A stretch of 64,000 nucleotides of DNA from Anaerolineales bacterium (GTDB lineage: Bacteria; Chloroflexota; Anaerolineae; Anaerolineales; Villigracilaceae), in NCBI GenBank assembly GCA_030834895.1, contig JAUQXA010000007.1, positions 62,001 through 126,000 of the forward strand. The letters run 5' to 3'. The position numbers were made by a program, and so were the translations under genes. The notes under the pieces are model-generated. The model did not search any database. It saw only the letters and a program-made list of their open reading frames with translations, and had not been told where the DNA came from. Numbering within the stretch: position 1 is the stretch's first letter; each line of letters begins with the position of its first letter. Positions 31,504-40,341 of the stretch are shown here, in pieces.

Positions 31504-32616
31504 TTACCTGCCTCGAAATACCATAGCCGGGTCTAGCCCAGCAATTTGCCGGATGGGGAGCATCGCCGAAACCGCGGCAATTATTAGGGAAACACTGCCC
31601 ACCTTGAGCAGTGAAGCGCGGCTGACATCCAGCGCCAAGTTTGACCCGAAAATTGGAATCATAACAGTCAGCAGTAACGTGAGAACCAAACCGAAGAGAA
31701 AGCCTAGGATTACGCTTATGATTGCCTGCGCCAGCACCGTCAGGTAGAGATCAGTGTTGCGCGCCCCAAGGGCTTTCAACATGCCATATTCCCGGCGGCG
31801 TGAGAGCGTGGAGGTGTATACGGTCAGAGCCATCACCGCCAGCCCGATGAGAAAGCCAATTAGATTCATGATGGTGATCACGTCCGTGCTCATATCCTTG
31901 ACTACCTGACGCTCCTGCGCGGCAAAGCCGCTCCTCGTTTGAGCAGTGACATCCCTGACTTGAGCCTCGATGCGGGCAGCGACAACTTCTGGAGATTCTC
32001 CATCACTGACTTTCACCAACAGAAAACTGACGGTATCGTAATTGCCACGCATCTCCTCAAAATCGTCCATTGAAATAAAAGCCACCGAGCTGACAAGGCT
32101 TGCAGTTCCCTCAGAGAAACCCGTTACTTTGAATTCATCACCGAGGATTTCGACTTCATCTCCCAATGCAATACCAGAATTCGCTGCAATGTTGAGGTTC
32201 AAAATTACTTCCCCTTTACCGGGCAGACTACTCCCGGACGAGATACTCCAGGGGCCGCCGAATTCAGCATTTTCCGGCAAGCCGATAATGTACGCCAGAC
32301 TTCTCTCATCACCCGTCACCACGTTGTTCGTCAAATACAGGATGGGCGTGACCGAGGCGACACCGGGAACATACTTAACTTTTCTTGCAACAGAATCTGG
32401 TAACGACGAAGACGCCATGTGCATGTTACGCACGTCAGCCTGTGAGACCCAGATATCCGCGCCGCTGTGTTCAATATAGGCAGTAACCTGCCGTTCGACA
32501 CCGCTAAAGATGGCATCCAGCGAAAGGATGAGCAGCAATGCAAGGGCTACCCCGCCAACAGAGATGACGAGTCGGGCCTTATTCTGAAAAAGATTGCGGA
32601 AAGCCAGCCTGATCAT
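31504..32616 (-). CDS. FtsX/MacB-type ABC transporter permease
   Basis: A 370-residue permease: helix at residues 15-38, a large extracytoplasmic MacB-type domain (residues 40-250), and three C-terminal helices. The motif RRREYGMLKALGA in the cytoplasmic loop is typical of lipoprotein- and macrolide-type permeases. Its start overlaps the previous permease by 4 bp (ATGA). Two similar but distinct permeases and the YHS-tailed ATPase make one heterodimeric exporter. The substrate is unknown; metal chelates or lipoproteins are options. Confidence 0.88.
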   Translation of the reverse strand: MIRLAFRNLFQNKARLVISVGGVALALLLILSLDAIFSGVERQVTAYIEHSGADIWVSQADVRNMHMASSSLPDSVARKVKYVPGVASVTPILYLTNNVVTGDERSLAYIIGLPENAEFGGPWSISSGSSLPGKGEVILNLNIAANSGIALGDEVEILGDEFKVTGFSEGTASLVSSVAFISMDDFEEMRGNYDTVSFLLVKVSDGESPEVVAARIEAQVRDVTAQTRSGFAAQERQVVKDMSTDVITIMNLIGFLIGLAVMALTVYTSTLSRRREYGMLKALGARNTDLYLTVLAQAIISVILGFLFGLVLTLLLTVMIPIFGSNLALDVSRASLLKVGSVSLIIAAVSAMLPIRQIAGLDPAMVFRGR

Positions 32617-33713
32617 TTGCGGAAAACCTCCGCCGGCGCAAGGCTGGCAATCACACGGGTTGGAAAGATGGACGCGATCAATGCCATACCCAGTCCGGCA
32701 AGCAATGCCTGCCCGCTATCGACAGGATCAAAGACGATCAGAAACTGAGGGCGGGCGGACATGATCCATTGGGCTGCGCCATTCGCCAGCAAGATGCCAA
32801 GCGCTGACCCGGCTATGGATGCAAACAACGCCTGTGTCACTACGATTTGATAAAGGAAGCGATTCTTCGCTCCTATGGCTTTGATGACGCCGTATTCACG
32901 TTGACGCTCAACCGTGGCAGTGTAGATGATCAACCCAACGATCATCGTCCCGACCAGGAAGGCGATGCCGACCATCAGTTTAAGTGGTGCGGAGAAGACT
33001 TTGGCAAACAACTTGAGATCATTAGCTGCCATTTCCCTCTTGGTGAGGGCATTGACCCCGGATAGATTATTTAATCGCCGAAGGATGTCATCCAAATTCG
33101 CGTTGTCCGAGGTTGTCAGCAGAAGGAAGCTGGTGGCATCGGGAGCAAGTAGCAGTTCCTCTGCATCTTTTTTTCGTATAAAGAAATAGCTGGTCATCCA
33201 GGAGGTTGTGCCATTTGACAAGCCAACTATGGTGAAATCTTTGTCCATCACTTCAACTTGATCGCCAAGTTTTAAATTATGGCGGTCAGCGAAAATACGA
33301 TCAAAGACTATTTCCCGCTTCGAGCGTGGCTCGTGTCCCGCGATCAACTCCCAAGGTCCGCCGCCCTGCTTGGGATCATATCCGATCATGTACGCAGGCT
33401 GTTTTTTTTCATGCAGGTCGAGAATAACGAACTGCGAGAGGATCAGGATCGCTTCATCCACGCCTCGAATTGTTTCTGCTCTCTGAATAATTCCCTCTGG
33501 CAATAGGGAGGTTGCTCCAAGCAAGTTGACCACATCCTCCTGGGCTACAATGATTGAACCTGGTGAATGGTCAATGTAAGAAGTAATCTGGCGATTCATC
33601 CCGGTTAGAAAGCCTTTGAGCATCAGGATCAGCATGACAGCCAACGCCACTCCAACAATGCTCAGTGTCAGGCGAGTTTTATCTTGAAAGAGATTACGGC
33701 GCGCAAGAGACAT
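32613..33713 (-). CDS. FtsX/MacB-type ABC transporter permease
   Basis: A 366-residue permease with the same layout as its neighbour: SLARRNLFQDKTRLTLS, a helix, the extracytoplasmic domain, then RQREYGVIKAIGAKNRFLY and three helices. ATG 33713 is chosen because TAGGAAA precedes it; the frame is open to 33764. It is the first gene of the exporter operon and lies under promoter 3. Confidence 0.88.
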   Translation of the reverse strand: MSLARRNLFQDKTRLTLSIVGVALAVMLILMLKGFLTGMNRQITSYIDHSPGSIIVAQEDVVNLLGATSLLPEGIIQRAETIRGVDEAILILSQFVILDLHEKKQPAYMIGYDPKQGGGPWELIAGHEPRSKREIVFDRIFADRHNLKLGDQVEVMDKDFTIVGLSNGTTSWMTSYFFIRKKDAEELLLAPDATSFLLLTTSDNANLDDILRRLNNLSGVNALTKREMAANDLKLFAKVFSAPLKLMVGIAFLVGTMIVGLIIYTATVERQREYGVIKAIGAKNRFLYQIVVTQALFASIAGSALGILLANGAAQWIMSARPQFLIVFDPVDSGQALLAGLGMALIASIFPTRVIASLAPAEVFRK

Positions 33714-33754
33714 GGTCAGTTTCCTATTAGTGTAACGAATGTATCCACGTTTCC

Positions 33755-33822
33755 AATATAGCACCGCCGCCCTCAGGGCATAAGCGCAAATCAGCGCAAC
33801 TCATATAGGCAAAACCACCTAC
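33755..33822 (-). promoter_or_regulatory. Tandem-palindrome promoter 3 (ABC exporter operon)
   Basis: Distal operator ATAGGC-AAAACC-ACCTAC at 33805-33822, proximal copy at 33782-33799 (TTGCGC-TGATTT-GCGCTT on the minus strand), -10 TATATT at 33755-33760. Confidence 0.6.
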
Positions 33823-33824
33823 TC

Positions 33825-33862
33825 AAACATAAGCCCGACAATTTCTCGTCGGGCTTATGTTT
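33825..33862. terminator. Terminator hairpin after the DUF1461 gene
   Basis: A perfect 15-bp stem (33825-33839 with 33848-33862) with an 8-base loop, T-rich on the + side (ATGTTT). It separates the DUF1461 gene from the exporter promoter. Confidence 0.7.
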
Positions 33863-33907
33863 GCAAATTTTTTCAATGTTCAATTTGACTGCAAATCGAT
33901 TACATCC

Positions 33908-34588
33908 TTAAGTTCGCATTTCTGCGAGTACGCGCTTTCCACGCCAACCGACCAAAGCAAACAATAGTCCTCCAGCCAGGCTTAGCACAGAAATTGTCAG
34001 CGTTCCGTCGAACCAAAACTCCACCGGAAAGAGACGAATGAGCGTATCAGAATAGGAAAACAGCCACGAACCCGGTCTGAAGAAAAACAGGTGGAACATG
34101 TTAAACCAAAATTGCCAGCCGAAGATTGCCAGTAAGGCAATTGACAGGATGAGCCCGGAAGTTAACAGTCCGCCCGATTGAATTGCGGATGTGAGCGCCT
34201 TCCGCTCTCTTGTTTTCCAAAAGATGAGGGTCAGTAATATGAGCAGAATGACCGCAGCCTGCCAGACGCGCAAAACAGATTGAAAGACTGCCTGCACGTC
34301 CGCCATGTGCGACACCTCGCGCGGATTGTAAACAGGCAAACCGTTCAGGAATTGTTTTGAGAGCTCATCACCGGGAAGATGAGCACGCACATAATGAATG
34401 TTCGTTGAGGCAAGGATGAAACGCTGTTGTTGAGTGTAACCAAATGGGTCAGGCGGGAAACTTGCCTTGCCGTATTCAAAAGCCAGATACGGGTCAGTAG
34501 CCAGTAACTGTACTGCACCGCCGACAATGAAAATGGTGACGAGTAAAACCGTAAGCAATTTCAGAGTTTGAGTCAATTGGATTGGCAT
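33908..34588 (-). CDS. DUF1461 (TIGR01906-like) integral membrane protein
   Basis: A 226-residue membrane protein with five hydrophobic helices and a large extracytoplasmic loop after helix 1. That loop contains FILASTNIHYVRAHLPGDELSK and NPREVSHMADVQAVF. The pattern matches the DUF1461 family of uncharacterised membrane proteins. ATG 34588 is set by GAGG. It stands alone between a conserved unknown gene and the ABC exporter. No function is proposed. Confidence 0.72.
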   Translation of the reverse strand: MPIQLTQTLKLLTVLLVTIFIVGGAVQLLATDPYLAFEYGKASFPPDPFGYTQQQRFILASTNIHYVRAHLPGDELSKQFLNGLPVYNPREVSHMADVQAVFQSVLRVWQAAVILLILLTLIFWKTRERKALTSAIQSGGLLTSGLILSIALLAIFGWQFWFNMFHLFFFRPGSWLFSYSDTLIRLFPVEFWFDGTLTISVLSLAGGLLFALVGWRGKRVLAEMRT

Positions 34589-34632
34589 GGCGCCTCTCTT
34601 CAATGTAAGGATGAATCTCATTTACTGGCTGA

Positions 34633-35178
34633 TCAACTCAATGGCCAAATTCGCGAAGGCGCAGTATATACCGATGAGAACATTGCGCCATAACAAACAC
34701 CGTGACGCATCTCCTCGGGAGTAACCTGCTGAATTTCGATAATGGATTTGGAATCCTGGAAGCGTGACCAGCCAAGGCGCTTGAGTCCATTCAGGATTTC
34801 GCTATCAAGCAAAGGACCAAGCTCCTTTATCGGAGGCATGAGCCGGGGAACCAATACCAATAGATGGATCGTATTATCCCAATCCTCTGTGCTGCTTCTC
34901 CGTGAAGCATCGAACCTGTAAACAACTTTGACACACGGTAGCCACAGAACGATTTTTTGGGCGATCTCCCTTTCCAACGAACACTTAAAAGCCTCTAAAA
35001 AATCATGGCGGTGACCTAGTTTCTCCAGGTCACCTCGTTGAAGCAGAGGGTGTAATCGTTCCCTGGCATCCCTTAGCGCACTGTCACTTAATTCGTTTGA
35101 CATCTGCCTAAACTCATATGAATTCTTGAGCAGGCCATCTATAACCTCTTGCTTGTAAAGACTGCTATTCCTATTCAT
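34633..35178 (-). CDS. Conserved protein of unknown function
   Basis: A 181-residue soluble protein with a helical N-terminal half (KNSYEFRQMSNELSD, then HRHDFLEAFKCSLEREIAQK) and a beta-rich second half (NTIHLLVLVPRL, then GWSRFQDSKSIIEIQQVTP). It ends in MRHGVCYGAMFSSVYTAPS. It looks like a real folded protein by composition, but I cannot assign it. It is 44 bp upstream of the DUF1461 gene and may be co-transcribed with it. Confidence 0.6.
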   Translation of the reverse strand: MNRNSSLYKQEVIDGLLKNSYEFRQMSNELSDSALRDARERLHPLLQRGDLEKLGHRHDFLEAFKCSLEREIAQKIVLWLPCVKVVYRFDASRRSSTEDWDNTIHLLVLVPRLMPPIKELGPLLDSEILNGLKRLGWSRFQDSKSIIEIQQVTPEEMRHGVCYGAMFSSVYTAPSRIWPLS

Positions 35179-35266
35179 TTTTGCTCTATCCTTCTAAAAT
35201 CACTGTGTCTGCACTGTTTTACATTGCTGCTGTTAATCCTTATTAAAGTATTTATGATCAGTAGGT

Positions 35267-35536
35267 TCAAATATCATTGAAAATCTTGGCATACGGCCCG
35301 AGGTATGGGAGTTTCTTCACCTTCTGACCGGTTCCGAACTGACATTCCGTGCGGACTCCATACTCCTGACTTCGAAAAAACATTTGTGGCGATGTTCGGT
35401 AATTGCCGATCATTGATCCTGAGGCAGAGCCTGTATCCACATCTCTCTGGCAGAATTTGACTTCATACAACAAGCCTCTCAGGATCACAATCAATGAATT
35501 AAGTCGTATATGAATTGGAATGGTTGAAAAGCACAC
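35267..35536 (-). CDS. Doubtful hypothetical ORF
   Basis: An 89-codon open frame with no clear ribosome site and no recognised domain (QMFFRSQEYGVRTECQFGTG). It may be a gene fragment. The surrounding 35179-35597 contains no other recognisable feature. Confidence 0.2.
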   Translation of the reverse strand: MCFSTIPIHIRLNSLIVILRGLLYEVKFCQRDVDTGSASGSMIGNYRTSPQMFFRSQEYGVRTECQFGTGQKVKKLPYLGPYAKIFNDI

Positions 35537-35597
35537 CGCTCTTTCCGCTCACGGACCTGCCCAATAAGGTTTAATTATTTTTTCTTACGTTTATCGT

Positions 35598-35801
35598 TTA
35601 CGAATGAGGACGATGAGGCACCTGCGTTAATTTCTTCGCCTTCTCTCCGAGTTCGGGCCTGGCATATAGCTTCAGATTCTGTTCGAATTCCGTCTGACAA
35701 CGTGGACAACATAGAAAGTAATTCACGCCTTCAACCTCGATAACAATGTGAGCCTTACCGCGTTGAAGACGCTTGCCGCATACGGGATCTTTGAATAACA
35801 T
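35598..35801 (-). CDS. Small YHS/TRASH-domain protein
   Basis: A 67-residue protein. FKDPVCGKRL gives the first cysteine and YFLCCPRCQTEF the closing cysteines, the YHS/TRASH layout that binds copper or other soft metals. A short basic tail follows. It lies 50 bp downstream of the His-rich DUF2933-type gene and is probably co-transcribed with it. It may be a metallochaperone. Confidence 0.8.
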   Translation of the reverse strand: MLFKDPVCGKRLQRGKAHIVIEVEGVNYFLCCPRCQTEFEQNLKLYARPELGEKAKKLTQVPHRPHS

Positions 35802-35851
35802 GTGAGCAACTCCTTATAATAATTAACTGACAATGGTGCCAAGTGGTGCCT

Positions 35852-36154
35852 TTAGTGACAGCCGCCGGAATGTCCGGCATGTTCGTTCTTATCCTTATCC
35901 ACTTCGGCTGGGTTTAACGCTGCGCCGGATTGTTGTCCGTTGCTGCCACCATGTCCGCCGTGTCCGCCGTGCGATCCGTGCATGAACAAATGGCTTCCAA
36001 TCATCAGGGCGAAAAAGCCATAATAAGCAACGGTATTGAGTGCCACATTGAAAACGAAGATGGCAATCAGGGCGGCGATCAGACCCAGCCCAAGAAACCA
36101 AATGATGGGCGGAATGCGTATGGGACGATCTGTTACTGGGGGATGAGATTCCAT
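35852..36154 (-). CDS. His-rich DUF2933-like small membrane protein
   Basis: A 100-residue protein with two hydrophobic helices (residues 18-60) and a tail rich in His and Gly (FMHGSHGGHGGHGG, then HAGHSGGCH). The HLFMHGSHG turn is the DUF2933 signature. The histidines and final cysteine suggest metal binding. A second DUF2933 gene is at 53814-54053. It is the first gene behind promoter 4. Confidence 0.78.
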   Translation of the reverse strand: MESHPPVTDRPIRIPPIIWFLGLGLIAALIAIFVFNVALNTVAYYGFFALMIGSHLFMHGSHGGHGGHGGSNGQQSGAALNPAEVDKDKNEHAGHSGGCH

Positions 36155-36190
36155 TTTTTACTCCTTTGAAAGCAATCTGCTTTCAAAAAG

Positions 36191-36260
36191 AGTCTAAATG
36201 ATTTGAGGTTATTGAGTGAGAGGCATTTGGCCTGTTCTGGATATACGCCGTTTTGCTCAT
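36191..36260 (-). promoter_or_regulatory. Tandem-palindrome promoter 4 (DUF2933-YHS)
   Basis: Distal operator ATACGC-CGTTTT-GCTCAT at 36243-36260, weaker proximal copy at 36218-36235, -10 TAGACT at 36191-36196. The operator also lies upstream of the divergent C39-TPR gene and could serve both. Confidence 0.5.
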
Positions 36261-36383
36261 GGCTTCCAGATCAGTATGAAGGCGCTGGCTGGTCCCCGTT
36301 TTATGAATAAGCATAATTGCCTATCGAACCGGACGCCTTTTGGCGCTTGTCACAGAACATGCGGAATTTCATAATGAATTGAA

Positions 36384-37655
36384 ATGAAAAGACCCAAATT
36401 TTCCAGATTCATTCTGATCTTCCTTACCGTGTTTATCCTGGGACTCCCCGCAATCTACAGTCTGCCTGTGGTTCAGGAACGAGTCGGCTGGCGGGTTGCC
36501 GAGTTGGCGGCGCGTATCAAATATGCTGTATCGCCTCCAGAAGAGATGATTTTTATCCCCGAGGGAGATGCGGTTTCATCTACCAAGATTGTCGTTCAGT
36601 CAACTCCGCTACCCACGAATTCAACACCGGACGCGCCATCAAATCTTCCGCAACCCACTCCAACCCAAACATTAACACCGATTCCAAAAAGCATATCGCT
36701 CACAGGTGTTCAGCACGAATACCAGACCTGGAACAATTGTGGTCCCGCCACTCTGGCAATGGCGCTTTCCTTCTGGAAGTGGGATGGCGACCAGCGCATC
36801 ATCGCGGACTTTACCAAGCCGAACCCTCGTGATAAGAATGTGACGCCATACGAACTGACTGCTTTTGTCGAAGAGAAGACCCAGTTGCAGACTATCCTCA
36901 GGGTAGGCGGAGAAATCGAATTACTCAAGCGCTTTTTGGCGGCAGGATTTCCCGTCATCATTGAAAAAGGTTTTGAGGGACGCGACTTCGACGGCTGGAT
37001 GGGTCATTATGTATTGGTAACTGGATACAGCGATTCGGACCAGCAATTCACATTCCAGGATTCCTACTACGGTCCCGATCAAGTTATGGGATATGAAGAT
37101 TTTGAGTCATTTTGGCGGGCATTTAATTTCACTTATATAGTGGTTTACCCATCTGAAAGCAAAGACCAAGTCATGCAAATATTAGGATTCCAAGCGGACG
37201 AAGACTTCAACTACCGCCATGCCGCACAAAAGGCATCCGATGAAATTTACACACTTAATGGACGAGATCAATTCTTCGCATGGTTTAATCGTGGCGCCAA
37301 CCAGGTAAGCTTGCAGGATTTTGCAGGCGCTGCGTCGGCCTATGATGAGGCTTTTGCAATCTACCCTGACATCCCTGAAAAGGAAAGACCGTGGCGAATG
37401 ATGTGGTATCAGACCGGACCATATTGGGCATATTACTATAGTGGCCGATATCAGGATGTAATCGAATTAGCCGGCACAACCTTGGACGCGATGAGTGAGC
37501 CGGTACTTGAGGAAAGTTTCTATTGGCGCGCCTTATCACGCGAGGCTCTTGGTGACACCCAGGGAGCCGTTAAAGATCTTCGTTCGGCCCTTAAGTTTCA
37601 TCCGGGTTTTGAGCCGGCATTAACACGACTTAAGCAATTAGGTATTACGCCGTAA
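36384..37655 (+). CDS. Exported C39-type cysteine peptidase domain with TPR tail
   Basis: A 423-residue protein. A signal-anchor (residues 8-28) and a Pro/Thr-rich linker lead to a C39_2-type papain-like domain with NNCGPATLAM (nucleophile cysteine), MGHYVLVTGY (histidine) and QDSYYGP (aspartate). The C-terminal 150 residues form tetratricopeptide-like helices (FAWFNRGANQVSLQDFAGAA, then ALKFHPGFEPALTRL). It is likely an extracytoplasmic thiol peptidase or peptide-processing enzyme. It is a single + strand gene diverging from the DUF2933 operon. No substrate can be named. Confidence 0.82.
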   Translation: MKRPKFSRFILIFLTVFILGLPAIYSLPVVQERVGWRVAELAARIKYAVSPPEEMIFIPEGDAVSSTKIVVQSTPLPTNSTPDAPSNLPQPTPTQTLTPIPKSISLTGVQHEYQTWNNCGPATLAMALSFWKWDGDQRIIADFTKPNPRDKNVTPYELTAFVEEKTQLQTILRVGGEIELLKRFLAAGFPVIIEKGFEGRDFDGWMGHYVLVTGYSDSDQQFTFQDSYYGPDQVMGYEDFESFWRAFNFTYIVVYPSESKDQVMQILGFQADEDFNYRHAAQKASDEIYTLNGRDQFFAWFNRGANQVSLQDFAGAASAYDEAFAIYPDIPEKERPWRMMWYQTGPYWAYYYSGRYQDVIELAGTTLDAMSEPVLEESFYWRALSREALGDTQGAVKDLRSALKFHPGFEPALTRLKQLGITP

Positions 37656-37863
37656 ATACTTTAATAAAATCCATCCTGAATCCTGCGACATCGCATCATG
37701 AGCAGAAATGGATTGATCCCTTTGGAATAAAAAGAGCATTCACTTGGAATACAAAATCTCTTGATCTCGCACTGAAGTCAGGGAGTTTGGACTCTGTAAA
37801 AGTGAATGCCCTGTTGGCAAGTTACTATTGAGTCAAACGAAAAAAACTTTATCTATCGACAAC
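37656..37863. other. Convergent intergenic region
   Basis: Between the C39 gene and the small membrane-protein gene. GCATTCACTT (37736-37745) and its complement (37800-37809) form a widely spaced inverted repeat that may end transcription. Nothing else is recognised. Confidence 0.3.
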
Positions 37864-38100
37864 CTAGAACACATCCCCGCGCCAGCGATACCAGACCCAG
37901 CCAACGCCGACTCCAAGAACACCGCCTGCTATGCCAATGCTCCAATGATAGGGATGGGGATAACCATCAAGAACAAATCTGGCAATGATGTAGCTAAGGA
38001 GAGCCAGTCCCAATGTCCAAAGATAAACCGCCGCCGGCCATTCCTTACTTTTCTTTGTTTCATTTGTCAAAGCAGTTTTCGAGACTTTGATTTTGCTCAT
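37864..38100 (-). CDS. Small membrane protein of unknown function
   Basis: A 78-residue protein: basic N-terminal tail, then two hydrophobic helices with a short WYRWRGDVF end. It follows the L,D-transpeptidase gene by 36 bp and is the last gene of a - strand run that also holds an FTR1 permease. No family was recognised. Confidence 0.55.
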   Translation of the reverse strand: MSKIKVSKTALTNETKKSKEWPAAVYLWTLGLALLSYIIARFVLDGYPHPYHWSIGIAGGVLGVGVGWVWYRWRGDVF

Positions 38101-38136
38101 GTTTTTATCCTGACAAGAATCGATGTAAAAAGTATT

Positions 38137-39162
38137 TTAGACAACCTCGACGAGAGTCCCCTCGCCTGGCTGATATAGATATGGCGTTTCAAGCGGGACC
38201 TCGGGACGGGTCCAGCGATAAATGAATTTTGCATCGCTCGGAGTTAAGTTCACACAACCGCGGCTGCTTGGCCGCCCGTAATTATTGTGCCAGTACGTAC
38301 CATGAAAGGCGACCCCGGTTCCAGTGAAGAAGGTCACCCAAGGCACGCCGGGCAGATGATAGGTATTCTCCGTCCCATCACCCTGATTCGTCATATGAAT
38401 GCTCGGACCCTTATGAAAGGTGCGGAACTCACCCATTGGAGTTCTTGTTCCTTTACTACCGCTGGAACAACGCGCCGTCAGCACAGGCTTGTCACCTTCG
38501 AAGGCTGTCACGAACTGGGTAGCTAAATCCACATAAATGCGTTTGTCCTCTTCTGGAACTCCGGGCGAAAACAGTGTAAGTTCGTTTGGTGAGATCAAGC
38601 GCATCTCGTATGCCGAGACATAAAACAACTGCTGTAACTGGCGGTCATAAATCCTGTACCAGATACTCTTCTCATTCTGATTCACAAATACGCCAGTGAT
38701 CCAGTGAGTGGATGAATAATACACACGGTAGCCACGCTTGGCCAAAATACTCATGTCAAGCCGCGCATCGGAAAACGGAACTGTAATCTCTCCTAACACA
38801 CCGGCCTCGGAAACATCAAAAACTGGCTTTTGATACAGAGTCTCGACCGGCTGGATCGCTCCTGAGTAGGCGTACCCCTCTCCGTTGATTTGATACCATG
38901 AAGAGTTGGATGGATTGCCGTAGCCTTGATCGCCCTCGACTTCCCCACTGATGTCCACGATCTCGTCCATGCCAAGGAGACGCACCCTTTTGGCATTGAA
39001 GGATGGCTCATTAAGAACCTCAACCCCACTCAGCGTGATGCGACCCTGTTTGGGAGATGCCTCAGCAAAAACTCGCTCAAGGCGCAAGTCTGCGAGAAAC
39101 AATCCCAGCAGACCAGCACCTGACGCTTTCAGAAAGTCACGGCGGGAAAGGCTCAAGGTCAT
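38137..39162 (-). CDS. Tat-exported L,D-transpeptidase (YkuD family)
   Basis: A 341-residue paralogue of the transpeptidase at 27686-28723. Tat signal SRRDFLKASGAG, SH3-like segments, then the YkuD domain ending in HGTYWHNNYGRPSSRGCVNL with the catalytic histidine and cysteine. It lies 7 bp downstream of the FTR1 permease. Wall cross-linking enzymes are repeatedly placed among metal genes here, perhaps as an envelope-stress response. Confidence 0.9.
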   Translation of the reverse strand: MTLSLSRRDFLKASGAGLLGLFLADLRLERVFAEASPKQGRITLSGVEVLNEPSFNAKRVRLLGMDEIVDISGEVEGDQGYGNPSNSSWYQINGEGYAYSGAIQPVETLYQKPVFDVSEAGVLGEITVPFSDARLDMSILAKRGYRVYYSSTHWITGVFVNQNEKSIWYRIYDRQLQQLFYVSAYEMRLISPNELTLFSPGVPEEDKRIYVDLATQFVTAFEGDKPVLTARCSSGSKGTRTPMGEFRTFHKGPSIHMTNQGDGTENTYHLPGVPWVTFFTGTGVAFHGTYWHNNYGRPSSRGCVNLTPSDAKFIYRWTRPEVPLETPYLYQPGEGTLVEVV

Positions 39163-39169
39163 CTCAAGG

Positions 39170-40006
39170 TCACTGCTTTACAAATCGCGCCACAGGCTGC
39201 GAGACGCCTTGACGTGTGGCGTTATAGAATTGTCCACCGAAGAAAACCACATAGAGTCCGTAAGCAACGACCATAAGAAAGGTTGGAGTGGCTTCGTATC
39301 CAAAAAAGGCATGCAATAACCGTCCTACCAGGCCGTCGTTTGAAATGATTGCCTGTAAATTCCAGGCAATGGTTGTACCAATGGGCAGCCATCCAATATC
39401 TTGCAAAGCCATCACGCTATGTCCAATGAGTCCGGCTGCGATTAGGATCAGAAATATCCCTGTGACGACAAAGAAATTTCTCAGGTTGAGGCGGACGGCA
39501 GAACGGAAGAGCAGGTATGTAATGGCAGCGGCTATTACCAACCCGAGAATGGCGCCGGGAAACAACAGCATATCACGCGAGGTAACAAGCATTGCACTCA
39601 GGAACAACGCCGTCTCCACGCCTTCACGCAAAACCGAAACAAATGCCAGACTGCCCAGTGCAAACGCCTGCCCACTGGAGATTGCCTCATCGGCTTTTTG
39701 TTCGAGCTCACCCTTGACGCCACGGCTTTGACGCTGCATCCACAAAACCATCCATGTCAATACGCCGACGGCCAGCATGGCCACGATCACTTCAAAAATT
39801 TCAGCAGATGTTCCCTCAAATTGAAAAGCCATATACTGAAAAATAATCGCCAACAAAGCGCTAACGATCAACGCAGCAACTGCGCCAATCCAAATATGGG
39901 ATTTGAACTGCGTCCGCTTGACCTTCGTCAGGTAGCCAAGCAGAATACCAACAATCAGGAAAGCTTCCAAGCCTTCCCGAATGGTAATGAGTGCGCCGGC
40001 GATCAC
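39170..40006 (-). CDS. FTR1-family iron permease (second copy)
   Basis: A 278-residue membrane protein with the two signatures TIREGLEAFL and VLREGVETAL and seven helices. It differs clearly from the copy at 22047-22868 and has no DtxR-type palindrome upstream. Its start overlaps the stop of a small membrane-protein gene (ATGA). A copper-cluster FTR1 could work with a multicopper oxidase, but none is in the window. Confidence 0.9.
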   Translation of the reverse strand: MIAGALITIREGLEAFLIVGILLGYLTKVKRTQFKSHIWIGAVAALIVSALLAIIFQYMAFQFEGTSAEIFEVIVAMLAVGVLTWMVLWMQRQSRGVKGELEQKADEAISSGQAFALGSLAFVSVLREGVETALFLSAMLVTSRDMLLFPGAILGLVIAAAITYLLFRSAVRLNLRNFFVVTGIFLILIAAGLIGHSVMALQDIGWLPIGTTIAWNLQAIISNDGLVGRLLHAFFGYEATPTFLMVVAYGLYVVFFGGQFYNATRQGVSQPVARFVKQ

Positions 40007-40233
40007 TGCGACTTTCCCTGGAGTTGCTTCTTCACTCGTGAAATAACGATCGGCATCGAGACGATCAGGCTGAGCAATCCAATCCAGACCATCCCCCCGA
40101 CACGCGTCATGATTGGATAGTCACCGCTAAATGCAGTTGCCAGAAGAAATAGCAATGCAGAGCCAATTGAAATCGGCAGATAAATCAGAGCGCTTTTCCG
40201 TGCGACTTCCTTTTCAACTTGTTCATGTTCCAT
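40003..40233 (-). CDS. Small two-helix membrane protein
   Basis: A 76-residue protein with an acidic/basic N-terminus (MEHEQVEKEVARK) and two hydrophobic helices. Its stop overlaps the FTR1 start by 4 bp, so it is probably an accessory of that permease. The family was not recognised. Confidence 0.6.
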   Translation of the reverse strand: MEHEQVEKEVARKSALIYLPISIGSALLFLLATAFSGDYPIMTRVGGMVWIGLLSLIVSMPIVISRVKKQLQGKSQ

Positions 40234-40279
40234 GTTTGATTTCCTTTTTTAATATCTGATGGCGCAAAGAAGAATGTCC

Positions 40280-40322
40280 CGCAGGTCTATTCCAAAGATC
40301 AGCTTGCACCATGCAACCTGCG
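40280..40322. other. Inverted repeat between copA and the FTR1 run
   Basis: CGCAGGT (40280-40286) and ACCTGCG (40316-40322) can form a hairpin in the 108-bp gap after copA. There is no T-run; possible attenuation. Confidence 0.3.
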
Positions 40323-40341
40323 AGACGATGAATGCAGTAAA

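Noticed and set aside
35267..35536. Hypothetical ORF as a firm gene
   Set aside because: No ribosome site, no domain, unusual composition; kept only as a doubtful entry.
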